From Flavobacterium quisquiliarum (GTDB lineage Bacteria > Bacteroidota > Bacteroidia > Flavobacteriales > Flavobacteriaceae), in contig NZ_WWEM01000037.1 in assembly GCF_019308285.1 (NCBI RefSeq), positions 1-64,000 on the forward strand: 64,000 nucleotides of DNA. The letters are read 5' to 3'. The notes beneath the pieces were generated by a model, which saw nothing but the letters and a program-made list of their open reading frames with translations, made no database searches and was not told the origin of the DNA. The position numbers were made by a program, and so were the translations under genes. Below are positions 43,402 through 51,898 of the stretch, piece after piece (position 1 is the first letter of the stretch; the number at the start of each line of letters is the position of its first letter).

Positions 43402-43628
43402 TATTTAAAGTATTTTGAATAACGATTTTTGGTTTCTTCCATAACAACATCGTGCGAAATGCCTTCATTATTATCTAAAGAATAAATAGCCTCATTTATT
43501 TTGCTTTTTTGTTCTTCTGAAAGGTTTTCTTTGGATTGAATGAACTCGACTATTTCCTGAATTAAATCAGGATTATCAATGTCTAAAACAATTTTAGCGA
43601 GCTCTATTTTAGAAGTTTGAATGTTCAT
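43401..43628 (-). CDS. antitoxin of a ParE-type pair
   Basis: This 75-aa acidic protein precedes and overlaps the toxin gene. IELAKIVLDIDNPDLIQEIVEFIQSKE is the helical opening common to Bacteroidota partners of ParE-like toxins. The C-terminal half (NEGISHDVVMEETKNRYSKYFK) would wrap the toxin. No ribbon-helix-helix motif is clear, so autoregulation is uncertain. A minus-strand TAACTTTG box lies at 43642-43649, giving a short leader. Confidence 0.82.
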   Translation of the reverse strand: MNIQTSKIELAKIVLDIDNPDLIQEIVEFIQSKENLSEEQKSKINEAIYSLDNNEGISHDVVMEETKNRYSKYFK

Positions 43629-43712
43629 TTTGCTTTTTTCTCAAAGTTAAGTTTTTCTTTTAGAAATTTTTATAAGGATTAGTTAATTCTTGGAATAGCT
43701 GATTCCGCAAAG

Positions 43713-43770
43713 ATTCGCAAAGAAAAAAACACAGAGATTCGCAAAATTTTGCGTTCCTCTGTGTCTTCTT
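43713..43770. repeat. ACACAGAG/GCAAAATTTTGC inverted repeat
   Basis: AACACAGAG pairs with CTCTGTGT around a central GCAAAATTTTGC palindrome, with AAGAAAA/TCTTCTT extending outward. It lies between purE and the antitoxin gene and is probably the purE terminator. Confidence 0.6.
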
Positions 43771-43787
43771 TGAATACCTCTGTTGGA

Positions 43788-44273
43788 TTACTTCTTCAAA
43801 CCTTCAGCGGCTTTATTAACCGCTGCTTTCAATTCTTCTTTATAGGAAATAATAGTATCTAAAACTTTTTTGTCGTGGCTTCCGATGATTTGTGCCGCTA
43901 AAATTCCAGCATTTTTTGCTCCGTTTAAAGCTACAGTTGCAACAGGAACGCCACCTGGCATTTGCAGAATCGATAATACAGAATCCCAACCGTCAATTGA
44001 ATTGCTTGATTTTACCGGAACTCCAATTACTGGAAGGGGAGACATTGAAGCTACCATTCCCGGTAAATGTGCAGCACCGCCAGCACCGGCAATAATTACC
44101 GAAATGCCACGATTGTGCGCGTTTTTGCTGAAATCGAATAATTTCTCCGGCGTTCTGTGTGCCGAAACGATATCTACTTCAACTTCTACATTAAATTGTT
44201 TTAATATGTCGATTGCATCTTGCATAACTGGCATGTCTGAGATGCTTCCCATTATAATGGCTACTTTGCTCAT
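43788..44273 (-). CDS. purE: N5-carboxyaminoimidazole ribonucleotide mutase
   Basis: This 161-aa protein has the PurE class I motifs IIMGSISDMPVMQDA (SxSD loop), SAHRTPEKL (catalytic His) and IAGAGGAAHLPGMVAS, and LSILQMPGGVPVATVALNGAKNAGILA. It moves the carboxyl of N5-CAIR to carbon 4 in purine synthesis, with PurK making the substrate. purK lies upstream on the same strand, separated by a small membrane-protein gene. Confidence 0.97.
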   Translation of the reverse strand: MSKVAIIMGSISDMPVMQDAIDILKQFNVEVEVDIVSAHRTPEKLFDFSKNAHNRGISVIIAGAGGAAHLPGMVASMSPLPVIGVPVKSSNSIDGWDSVLSILQMPGGVPVATVALNGAKNAGILAAQIIGSHDKKVLDTIISYKEELKAAVNKAAEGLKK

Positions 44274-44350
44274 GTTTTTTGTTGTATTTGTTTCAGGTTT
44301 AAAGTTTCAAGTTTTGTTGAGACTGAAAACTGTCATTAGTTTAAATTTAC

Positions 44351-44620
44351 CTACTTATAGGATTTTTTTAATCTGTTTTTAATTACGTTACTCAAAAAAT
44401 AAACTACAAGTAAAATAATTGTAACTGTAATGAAATTTATAATCAAAAATTCTGGATAAAAATAGTTGCTAACGTAACATTCCGCATCAACTCTTCTATA
44501 TGCCTGAAATGGAAAACCTATTGAAAAACCTCTGCCATGTTTAGTTATAGGTATTGTTATTAATTGTATTACGAAATAAATTAAGATTGTTAATCCAGAG
44601 ATTTTTAATGCTTTTTTCAT
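44351..44620 (-). CDS. small two-helix membrane protein between purK and purE
   Basis: This 89-aa protein has hydrophobic helices at about 5-27 (SGLTILIYFVIQLITIPI) and 57-77 (FLIINFITVTIILLVVYFL). Between them is a loop containing GFPFQAYRRVDAECY. I do not recognise it. I use the ATG of MKKALK. An earlier ATG would overlap the purK end by 8 nt. Its position inside the purK-purE run looks accidental or lineage-specific. Confidence 0.65.
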   Translation of the reverse strand: MKKALKISGLTILIYFVIQLITIPITKHGRGFSIGFPFQAYRRVDAECYVSNYFYPEFLIINFITVTIILLVVYFLSNVIKNRLKKSYK

Positions 44621-44627
44621 TTCATTA

Positions 44628-45776
44628 TTAAGCACTAATCACTTTAATAGTTTCTTTCACTTTCTGCGCAATTCTTCTTGCTTCTGCCATATCTTCATTT
44701 ACGATTGTCACGTGACCCATTTTTCTGAAAGGACGCGTTTGTTTTTTGCCGTAAATATGCGGAGTAACGCCGTTCCATCCTAAAATGGTTTCGATGTTTT
44801 CATACACTACATTTCCAGAATGACCTTCGGCACCTACTAAATTTACCATAATTCCGGCAACTTTACTGTCTGTGTTTCCTAACGGAAGATCTAAAATAGC
44901 ACGTAAATGATTTTCGAATTGTGAAGTATAACTTGCTTCGATAGAATAATGACCAGAATTGTGTGGGCGAGGAGCAACTTCGTTAACCAAAATTTCGTCG
45001 TCCTGAGTCTGGAACATTTCAACTGCCAAAAGTCCAACGTGATTGAAGTTCTCTGAAACTTGTAAAGCAATCGCTCTGGCTTTTTCAGCAACTTTATCAT
45101 CGATTCTTGCTGGACAAATTACATATTCAACTTGGTTTGCTTCTGGGTGAAATTCCATTTCTACAACTGGATACGTTTTCATTTCGCCTGATGGATTTCT
45201 AACCACAATTACCGCTAATTCGTTTTTGAACGGAACCATAGTTTCTGCAATGCATTCTACATTTGGCAAGGTATCTAAATCGGATGCCTGACGAACTATT
45301 TTTACACCATTTCCGTCATAACCAAATTCGGTGCATTTCCACACAAATGGTAATTTTAGATCGTTGATTTTAGATTTCAGACTTTCTAAATTTTCAAATC
45401 TTTCGAAAGGTGCAGTTGGGATATTATTTTTAGCGTAAAATTCTTTTTGAACGCCTTTATTCTGAATTCCTTTTAAGGTTTTTGGAGAAGGATATATTTT
45501 TAAACCTTCGTTTTCCAATTGCGTTAAAGCTTCAAGATTTACCAATTCGATTTCGAAAGTAAGAACATCGACTTGTTTCCCGAAATTGTAAACCGTTTCA
45601 TAATCCATTAAATCACCTTGAAAAAATTTATTGCAGGCAATTTTACTTGGTGCTTCATCGCTTGGATCCAGAACGTAAGTTTGTATATCAAATTTTCGGG
45701 TATCGAACAAAAGCATTTTGCCTAATTGTCCTCCGCCTAATATTCCTAATTTAAAATCAGAAGAAAAATAATTCAT
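44628..45776 (-). CDS. purK: 5-(carboxyamino)imidazole ribonucleotide synthase
   Basis: This 382-aa ATP-grasp enzyme has LGILGGGQLGKMLL at the N-terminus, FVWKCTEFGYDGNGVKIV, VECIAETMVPFKNELAVIV, NEVAPRPHNSGHYSIEA (metal and phosphate site) and MGHVTIVNED. It makes N5-CAIR from AIR, ATP and bicarbonate. I use the ATG at 45776. A 16-codon longer frame exists, but a full promoter lies inside that extension, which rules it out. Confidence 0.96.
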   Translation of the reverse strand: MNYFSSDFKLGILGGGQLGKMLLFDTRKFDIQTYVLDPSDEAPSKIACNKFFQGDLMDYETVYNFGKQVDVLTFEIELVNLEALTQLENEGLKIYPSPKTLKGIQNKGVQKEFYAKNNIPTAPFERFENLESLKSKINDLKLPFVWKCTEFGYDGNGVKIVRQASDLDTLPNVECIAETMVPFKNELAVIVVRNPSGEMKTYPVVEMEFHPEANQVEYVICPARIDDKVAEKARAIALQVSENFNHVGLLAVEMFQTQDDEILVNEVAPRPHNSGHYSIEASYTSQFENHLRAILDLPLGNTDSKVAGIMVNLVGAEGHSGNVVYENIETILGWNGVTPHIYGKKQTRPFRKMGHVTIVNEDMAEARRIAQKVKETIKVISA

Positions 45777-45793
45777 TTTGAGTTGTGTTTTTG

Positions 45794-45825
45794 CAAAGAT
45801 ACTTTTTAATCTTTTTTTAGCCAAA
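45794..45825 (-). promoter_or_regulatory. purK promoter
   Basis: On the minus strand: -33 TTTG (45822-45825), 20-nt spacer, -7 TATCTTTG (45794-45801), 17 nt to the ATG. It is one of the clearest Bacteroidota-type promoters in the window. Confidence 0.7.
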
Positions 45826-45836
45826 ATTTAGTTTTT

Positions 45837-46028
45837 ATAGCCACGAATTCACGAATTTTTAATTAATAGAAATCCAATCTTTGGCTGAAATATCCTGCTA
45901 TAGATTTCACAGATTTCCACAGATTATTTTTTGAAGTAATTAAAAAATCATTTTAATCCTTTTAATCTGTGGAAAAAAAATAATTCGTGAATTGCTTCGC
46001 CAGTCGCTATCGCTCGAGTCGTGGCTAT
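45837..46028. repeat. CACGAATTCACGAATT inverted repeat with a 26-bp interruption
   Basis: The left arm ATAGCCACGAATTCACGAATT is at 45837-45857. The right arm is split: AATTCGTGAATT (45982-45993) and CGTGGCTAT (46020-46028), separated by 26 extra bases (GCTTCGCCAGTCGCTATCGC...). The long loop carries its own TCCACAGATT/AATCTGTGGA inverted repeat. It lies between purK and the helical-protein gene. Confidence 0.85.
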
Positions 46029-46038
46029 CAAAAAAAAG

Positions 46039-46590
46039 CTATTTTATTTTCTTCAAAACTTCTTTGGCAACGGCTTTGTAGGCAGAGGAATGGTCTCCGA
46101 AATCTTTATCAATTATGACTTTGAGTTCGGGATGAATCCAGTCGTAATAATTTCCTAAAATATATAAAGTACGAATAGAATAAGCTTTTGTGGCAACTTT
46201 GGTATCGTTAATCAGCCAGTCGAAAGAGGCTTCGATACAGTCTTGTAGATTTTCTTCAGAAAGTTGAATTCCGTTTTCATTTTTCTTGTAATGCGATTTT
46301 ACCAAAAGCTGAACCACCTTGGCAATCGGACGCATGGAACTTTCATCTTTTAAAACTTTCAGATTCGAACAGAAAAAGTCAAGATGAGGTTGAAGCCAAT
46401 GCAATTCTTCGTACGAAACAAATTCTAAAATCCAGCAGGCTTTATGATTGTTTTTATTTTCGGGCGAAAAGCAAATCGAAACCAATTCACTAAAAAGTGA
46501 AGGGTTTTCTAAAACATCTTTTGCCGTTTTGAGACGATTTTCTCTATAAGCATTGACATAATCCAGTTTCTTCTGCAGTTCGGAAAGCAT
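46039..46590 (-). CDS. all-helical protein, HEAT-like
   Basis: This 183-aa soluble protein is made of helices in a repeat-like pattern (LFSELVSICFSPENKNNHKACWILEFVSYEELHWL; TKVATKAYSIRTLYILGNYYDWIHPELKVII), suggestive of HEAT/ARM repeats. No catalytic motif is visible. Similar short proteins in this group are sometimes labelled adenylosuccinate lyase, but none of that enzyme's motifs are present. Its stop is 38 nt from the repeat, and it starts 25 nt beyond the receptor gene's stop, so the two may be co-transcribed. Confidence 0.65.
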   Translation of the reverse strand: MLSELQKKLDYVNAYRENRLKTAKDVLENPSLFSELVSICFSPENKNNHKACWILEFVSYEELHWLQPHLDFFCSNLKVLKDESSMRPIAKVVQLLVKSHYKKNENGIQLSEENLQDCIEASFDWLINDTKVATKAYSIRTLYILGNYYDWIHPELKVIIDKDFGDHSSAYKAVAKEVLKKIK

Positions 46591-46614
46591 TGTTTTTTGG
46601 AGTTAAATACTGTG

Positions 46615-48717
46615 CTAAAATACATAATTTAATGAGATAATTCCGTAATAGTTTATCGGCAATCCAGGGTAATAAAATCGAGGCTGTGCATTTCCAACAG
46701 CAGTTGCATTGGTCAAAATCATGGAAGCGTATTTTTCGTTCATGACATTATTTATGCCTGCGTCGAAATGAGCTTTTAAACCAGATAGAATTTCAAATTG
46801 GTAACCGGTTTTTAAATTCAGAAGTGAATAAGAATCGGAATAATCGGCATTAGAATCATTCATTGGGATTTTATCTGTAAACTGAAAATCGGCAGTAAAA
46901 TAAAATCCAGATGATGTATTTAAAGTAAAACCAGTACTTGCTGTATTGGCAGGAAATCCGGTTAATTTGTTTCCTGAATAATCATTTCCGTTATCGACAA
47001 ATTCTTTAAATTCATAATTTCCGATTGAAGTCCCAACATAAGAGTTCAAAGTAAACGTTCGATTGATCGGCCAATTATGATTTAAGGAAATCTCAATTCC
47101 TTCGTGAAAAGTTTTTCCGGCATTTATGCCTTCGTATTGATCGTCTCCGATTCTTTTGGCAACCAATAAATCTTTAATTTCCATTCGGTAAATGGCAATT
47201 TCGGTGTAGAGTTTTTTATTGAAAAAATGCAGTTTTCCGCCCAATTCAAAATTATAACCGGTTTCTGGTTTTATGTTCTGATTAATGTTTCCTGTTGATG
47301 TCAAAGTTTCTTCGGTTGCGGGAAGAGAAAATCCTCGGCTTGCGGAAAAATAAAAGGTTCGGATTTCATTTGGCTTAAATAAAAAAGAAAGCTGTGGCGA
47401 AAAAATCCCCTCATAACTATATCTTTCCTTCGGATTATTCGCGGAAGCGGGAAAATCATTCTGCAATTCAAATTTAGTTTTGTTGTAATTTAAACCCGCC
47501 TGAATCTCAAAACGTTCCGAAAGCAAAGTTCTGATTTGTGAAAAAATATTGTAAAAATCTCTTTTTTGATCGGTTGCGGTAAGTTGATTGCCTTGCAAAC
47601 TTCCGTTTCCGTTATTTTGCTGATATAAATTTTGGAAAGTATTTCCGCTGTAATTATCTCTGAAATATTCTAATCCGGCAATAAATTGATTTTTGACTTT
47701 TCCGATACTGAAATCTCCCGAAAACTGCGTTCTTGCGCCTGAAGCAAAAGTATATTGGCGCAAAATATCAAAAGGACGCGGTTCGTTACTGTCTTTATAA
47801 TTGATAAAAACGGAAGTCGAATTTTGGAGATGATCGTTTAATTTAAAATCATAAGCTAATCCTGCCAAAGTCGATTTGTATTCTTTAAAACCTTTTGAAG
47901 CAACCCAAGTCGGCGCGCCTGCCTGCGGATTATTTTCGAAAGTGTTTTTGTTGATTGAACTCGGAATGTATGCTTTTAAATAAGTGTAATTGGAAAAGTA
48001 CGTCAACTTGCTGTTTTTCTTTCGGAACAATTCACCGCCGAGAGTAATTCCTTCCCGATTGTAAGCGCTGTTTTCGCGCCAGCCATCGCTTTTTAAATTG
48101 TGATAACTCAGATTTAAAGAAGCACTTTTTTCGTTCCAATTAAAACCGACTCTGTTTTTCAATAATCCAAAAGATCCAAAAACAGAACTAATTTCAGTCT
48201 GATAGTTGGATTTATTAAATGTTTCCGGAGAAATTAAAATCGCTCCGCCCAATCCAGCACCGTAAATACTTGAAAGCGGACCTTTAATCACTTCAACCTG
48301 ATTGATGTTTTGAAGATCTATATCATCAATTACGGTTTCGCTGTTTCCAGATGTCAACGGAATATTTCCATAAAAAGCTCTGATTTTATTGGTTCCGTAT
48401 GGCGTTCTGGCGCCAATTCCGCGAATCGAAATTCGGGTTGTGGTAATATTCGATGATTGCATAAAAACACCCGGAATCGTATTGATGACGTTGCTAATGT
48501 CTGTGGTATTATTTCGAAGTAATTCTTTCTCAGATAAAACACCAATCGAAGCCGGACTATTTTGCAAATCCCGATCAATATGAAGCGGACTTATTAAAAC
48601 TTCGTTTAGTTTTTGGGTTTTGGTAGAATCAATGTTTTGAACTCCTTTTTCCTGTGCCGTTAGATTATGTAAAATCGAAAACACAATAATTAGGAAACCG
48701 TATTTTTTTAAAAACAT
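46615..48717 (-). CDS. TonB-dependent outer-membrane receptor
   Basis: This 700-aa protein has a signal peptide (IIVFSILHNLTAQ), then a plug (about 40-160) with NSPASIGVLSEKELLRNNTTDISNVINTIPGVF, RISIRGIGARTPYG and VEVIKGPLSSIYGAGLGGAILI. A 22-strand-type barrel follows, ending in a C-terminal YGIISLNYVF. The sequence is closer to FecA/siderophore-type receptors than to SusC: it lacks the N-terminal carboxypeptidase-like domain and has no SusD partner. It probably imports a ferric siderophore or similar compound, driven by TonB. Confidence 0.92.
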   Translation of the reverse strand: MFLKKYGFLIIVFSILHNLTAQEKGVQNIDSTKTQKLNEVLISPLHIDRDLQNSPASIGVLSEKELLRNNTTDISNVINTIPGVFMQSSNITTTRISIRGIGARTPYGTNKIRAFYGNIPLTSGNSETVIDDIDLQNINQVEVIKGPLSSIYGAGLGGAILISPETFNKSNYQTEISSVFGSFGLLKNRVGFNWNEKSASLNLSYHNLKSDGWRENSAYNREGITLGGELFRKKNSKLTYFSNYTYLKAYIPSSINKNTFENNPQAGAPTWVASKGFKEYKSTLAGLAYDFKLNDHLQNSTSVFINYKDSNEPRPFDILRQYTFASGARTQFSGDFSIGKVKNQFIAGLEYFRDNYSGNTFQNLYQQNNGNGSLQGNQLTATDQKRDFYNIFSQIRTLLSERFEIQAGLNYNKTKFELQNDFPASANNPKERYSYEGIFSPQLSFLFKPNEIRTFYFSASRGFSLPATEETLTSTGNINQNIKPETGYNFELGGKLHFFNKKLYTEIAIYRMEIKDLLVAKRIGDDQYEGINAGKTFHEGIEISLNHNWPINRTFTLNSYVGTSIGNYEFKEFVDNGNDYSGNKLTGFPANTASTGFTLNTSSGFYFTADFQFTDKIPMNDSNADYSDSYSLLNLKTGYQFEILSGLKAHFDAGINNVMNEKYASMILTNATAVGNAQPRFYYPGLPINYYGIISLNYVF

Positions 48718-48785
48718 ATATTTATGTAGTAATTCTTGGGATTTGGAATTTTATCTTGACAGATTAAATATTGGGATTTATTTTT

Positions 48786-48922
48786 AACACATAGAAACAC
48801 AGTCATTGATTGAGGCAAAAAAGGCGTTTCACTTATCAAAAGCCACATAGAAAAACTATGTGTGAAAACGAGTTTTCTTAGTAACATCTTTTTAAAACAA
48901 AAATCTATGTCTCTATGTGTTT
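48786..48922. repeat. ACACATAGA inverted repeat
   Basis: The left arm AACACATAGAAACAC pairs with right arm CTATGTCTCTATGTGTT. An inner hairpin CACATAG-AAAAA-CTATGTG lies at 48845-48862. It is upstream of the receptor gene in the 48718-49058 gap. Confidence 0.7.
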
Positions 48923-48980
48923 AAAAATCTTTATAGTTTGTGCCGAAAGCAATTGGATTAAAAATTCGATATATTTTTTA

Positions 48981-49040
48981 AACCGTAAATTGCACAAATT
49001 CACACAAATTAATTTGCGAAAATTTGTGTAATTTGTGGTT
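48981..49040. repeat. CACAAATT inverted repeat downstream of the PQQ-type gene
   Basis: AACCGTAAATTGCACAAATT and repeated CACACAAATT pair with AATTTGTGTAATTTGTGGTT. It lies 19 nt after the sugar-dehydrogenase stop and is probably its terminator. Confidence 0.65.
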
Positions 49041-49058
49041 AAAACCAAGCTTGTCGAT

Positions 49059-50339
49059 TTATTTGGCTGAAACTTTCCAAATCGTATTGCCGCTATCATC
49101 ATTAACCAAAAGCGATCCATCATTCATAACTGTAACCGCAACCGGACGCCCGTAAACTTCCGCTTTATCATTGTCAGAAATAAAACCCGTTAAAAAATCT
49201 TCCGGTTTTCCCGAAGGTTTTCCATCTTTAAAAGGAACAAATAAAACTTTATAACCTGAAATTACAGATCGGTTCCAAGAACCATGCTGTCCTACAAAAG
49301 CTCCGTTTTTATATTTAGCAGGAAAAGCATCTTTAGTGTAAAAAGCCAATCCCAAAGAAGCAGTGTGAGCGCCAACCGGAACATCGGGAACAATAGCTCT
49401 TTCTATCAAATCTTTTCTTTCGCCTTTCCCTTTCCATCTTGGATCTGGAATACTTCCAAAATACGAATAAGGCCATCCATAAAAACCGCCTCTTTTTACA
49501 CTCGTGATATAATCTGGAACCAAATCATCGCCAAGTTCATCTCTTTCATTTACCGCTGTCCAAAGTTCTTTTTTGTTGGCAGGATTCCAATCCATTCCCA
49601 TTGGGTTTCTAAGACCTTCTGCATAAATCTTTTCACCGGTTCCGTCAGGATTGATTTCTAAAATTGCCGCACGGCGAATTTCTTTATCCATTCCGTTTTC
49701 TCCAACATTACTTCCGGAACCAACACCTATATAAATTTTTGTTCCTTCAGGATTAGCTAGCAAACTTCTTGTCCAATGATTGTTGTATCCACCAGCAGGA
49801 AGCTCAACAATTTTAGTTCCTTGAGTTTCTAACTTTAAAGGTGCATTTTTATAGGGATAACGGTAAAGTCCGTCAGTATTGGCAATGTAAAAAAAGTCTT
49901 TAAGAATGAGCATTCCCAAAGGTCTGTTTAAACCAGAAATAAAAACTTCGCGAGTTTCATATTTTCCGTCTTTATCCTTGTCACGCAAAACTATAATTTG
50001 GTTTTTACTTGTTCTGGTTCCACTCTCCACAACAAAAATATCATTGTTTGGTCCGATATAGCTCCAACGCGGATTTTCGAAACCGTCAGCAAATTTGGTT
50101 ACCGTAAAACCTTCCGGTGCTTTTGGCGTTTTGCCTTCGGGCCAGCCTATAACTTTACTGTTCTTTGTTTTTGATTCGGTTGCGTAGGGCGGAGGAAGTG
50201 TAATGTTTCCGATAGCCGTTTTTACAATATTTCCGGGCTGTTTGGCAAGTGCTTCTTTTTCTTCTTTTTTTACTTGTCCGTTGCAGGAAGTCATTAAAGC
50301 TAATAACGGAATTGAAAACAGGATTAACGATTTTTTCAT
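49059..50339 (-). CDS. PQQ-dependent sugar dehydrogenase-type lipoprotein
   Basis: This 426-aa protein has a lipoprotein signal (LALMTSC, Cys19), then a six-bladed propeller like soluble glucose/sorbosone dehydrogenases: DGFENPRWSYIGPNNDIFVVESG, GLNRPLGMLILKD, GGYNNHWTRSLLANPEG, GLRNPMGMDWNPANKKELWTAVNERDELGDDLVPDY, and FVGQHGSWNRS. His and Arg positions around HWTRSL and the QHGSWNR loop fit PQQ-site residues of the family. It faces the periplasm or cell surface. The true substrate and cofactor use are unproved. Confidence 0.88.
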   Translation of the reverse strand: MKKSLILFSIPLLALMTSCNGQVKKEEKEALAKQPGNIVKTAIGNITLPPPYATESKTKNSKVIGWPEGKTPKAPEGFTVTKFADGFENPRWSYIGPNNDIFVVESGTRTSKNQIIVLRDKDKDGKYETREVFISGLNRPLGMLILKDFFYIANTDGLYRYPYKNAPLKLETQGTKIVELPAGGYNNHWTRSLLANPEGTKIYIGVGSGSNVGENGMDKEIRRAAILEINPDGTGEKIYAEGLRNPMGMDWNPANKKELWTAVNERDELGDDLVPDYITSVKRGGFYGWPYSYFGSIPDPRWKGKGERKDLIERAIVPDVPVGAHTASLGLAFYTKDAFPAKYKNGAFVGQHGSWNRSVISGYKVLFVPFKDGKPSGKPEDFLTGFISDNDKAEVYGRPVAVTVMNDGSLLVNDDSGNTIWKVSAK

Positions 50340-50495
50340 TGGTTTTTTGGAGTTAAATAATTATATCATAACAATTTACTGAAATTTAAAATAGCCTAAA
50401 AGACTGGTTTGTAAATATTAACTGATATTTAACATTCCCGAAAAAATAATCCGGATACAGTCCATTTTGATATAAGCTGTTAAGTTCTAATTCTG

Positions 50496-50503
50496 TATCT
50501 TTG
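50496..50503 (+). promoter_or_regulatory. -7 box for hpt
   Basis: TATCTTTG, 24 nt before the ATG at 50528. The nearest TTTTG is 26 nt upstream, further than the usual spacer. Confidence 0.5.
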
Positions 50504-50527
50504 TCCATTATTTTAAAAAGAAAAATA

Positions 50528-51058
50528 ATGATACAACTTCACGATAAACAATTTGTTCCGTTTATTTCGGCTAAAGAAATTGATTTTGCTTTAACTAAAA
50601 TAGTGGCTCAGGTAGAAGACGATTTTGGAGATGATACGCCAATTTTTATTGGAGTTTTGAATGGTGCCTTTATGGTCGTATCAGATTTTCTAAAAAAATA
50701 TAAAAAACCATGCGAGGTTTCATTCATCAAAATGGCATCGTATGAAGGAACAGAAACAACAAATTCGGTTAAAGAATTAATCGGAATCAATCAGGATTTG
50801 TCTGGAAGAACCGTAATTATCATCGAAGATATTATCGATACCGGAAATACAATCGAAGAATTGAAACACTTGTTTAAAGAAAGAAATGTAAAGCATTTTA
50901 AAATTGCAACTTTGTTTTTTAAACCGGAGGCATATAAAAAAGACATAAAAATAGATTACATCGGAATTAGAATTCCGAACAAATTTATTGTGGGTTATGG
51001 TTTGGACTATGATGGATTAGGCAGAAACTTAACCGAAGTTTACAAATTAGCAGAATAA
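50528..51058 (+). CDS. hpt: hypoxanthine phosphoribosyltransferase
   Basis: This 176-aa purine-salvage enzyme has the PRPP-binding loop VIIIEDIIDTGNTIEEL, IGVLNGAFMVVSDFLK near the start, the flexible loop MASYEGTETTNSVKEL, and FIVGYGLDYDGLGRNL at the C-terminus. It converts hypoxanthine or guanine plus PRPP to IMP or GMP. I use ATG 50528. A longer in-frame TTG start would place the -7 box inside the coding sequence. adk follows after 66 nt. Confidence 0.94.
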   Translation: MIQLHDKQFVPFISAKEIDFALTKIVAQVEDDFGDDTPIFIGVLNGAFMVVSDFLKKYKKPCEVSFIKMASYEGTETTNSVKELIGINQDLSGRTVIIIEDIIDTGNTIEELKHLFKERNVKHFKIATLFFKPEAYKKDIKIDYIGIRIPNKFIVGYGLDYDGLGRNLTEVYKLAE

Positions 51059-51124
51059 CAAAACACAACTATATATTCATTTTAAAACTTCTGAAAGACA
51101 GAAGTAACAACACTCATTTCAATT

Positions 51125-51697
51125 ATGATTAACATCGTTTTATTTGGAAAGCCTGGTGCAGGAAAAGGAACTCAGGCAGAATTTTTAAAAGAAAAATATA
51201 ATTTAACACACCTTTCAACAGGAGATATTTTTCGTTTCAATTTAAAAAATGATACTGAACTAGGAAAAAAAGCAAGAGTTTTTATGGACAATGGAGAATT
51301 AGTTCCTTGCGAAGTAACAACTGCAATGTTAATTGATGAGGTAAAAAAACACCCTGACACAGCAGGATTTTTGTTCGACGGTTACCCAAGAACAATCAAT
51401 CAGGCAGAAGCTTTAGACAAATTTTTGCCAACAATTGGTTCTAGCGTAACAGCAACAATCGCTTTAGAAGCTGATGACGAAATTTTAGTAGCCCGTCTAT
51501 TAGAAAGAGGAAAAACAAGCGGAAGAGCAGATGACCAGGACGAAGAAAAAATTCGTGTGAGATATCAGGAATACAATGAAAAAACAGCTCCGTTAATCGA
51601 TTACTATAAAGCACAGAATAAATTTCACGCTGTAAACGGTATTGGAGAAATTAAAGATATTACAGAGCGCTTAACGTCAGTTATAGATAATTTGTAG
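51125..51697 (+). CDS. adk: adenylate kinase
   Basis: This 190-aa enzyme has P-loop LFGKPGAGKGTQ (5-16), the AMP-binding segment THLSTGDIFRFN, GFLFDGYPRTINQAEAL and LERGKTSGRADDQDEEKIRVRYQEY. The LID is short and has no zinc-type cysteines, typical of Bacteroidota. It equilibrates ATP, ADP and AMP in the cytoplasm. With hpt upstream it forms a small nucleotide-salvage pair. Confidence 0.96.
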   Translation: MINIVLFGKPGAGKGTQAEFLKEKYNLTHLSTGDIFRFNLKNDTELGKKARVFMDNGELVPCEVTTAMLIDEVKKHPDTAGFLFDGYPRTINQAEALDKFLPTIGSSVTATIALEADDEILVARLLERGKTSGRADDQDEEKIRVRYQEYNEKTAPLIDYYKAQNKFHAVNGIGEIKDITERLTSVIDNL

Positions 51698-51700
51698 AAG

Positions 51701-51840
51701 CTTTTTCCAGCTGTACGTTACTAGTCCTCGCTAAAAAAACTATTTTTCCAAACCATAAAACGAGCTTCTTTCAGTCGCTGTTTTCTGGCAGGAAAAATTA
51801 GTTTTTTTAGCTCCTGGCTATTCACTTCCATCTGGGCTAT
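51701..51840 (+). repeat. structured element downstream of adk
   Basis: An outer CCAG (51707-51710) / CTGG (51832-51835) encloses CTGTACGTTACTAG. Inside is a long arm, CTAAAAAAACTATTTTTCC (51731-51749), pairing with 51791-51810 (19 bp, one bulge). GCTCCTGGCT and CACTTCCATCTGGGCTA follow. Its flanks resemble the CGGGCTATCCG / CTCCTATCCC blocks of the variable-arm family, so it may be a distant relative. Confidence 0.6.
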
Positions 51841-51898
51841 AATAAATTGAGTACAAATTGCATTTAACTAGACCATTTTATAACGAATCCCCTATCAA

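Noticed and set aside
48905..49123. 72-codon minus-strand frame beyond the PQQ-type gene
   Set aside because: It is out of frame with the end of that gene and runs into the CACAAATT repeat. No family features.
46615..50339. Polysaccharide-utilisation locus around the receptor and PQQ-type sugar dehydrogenase genes
   Set aside because: There is no SusD partner, no glycoside hydrolase and no sensor, and the receptor lacks the SusC N-terminal domain.
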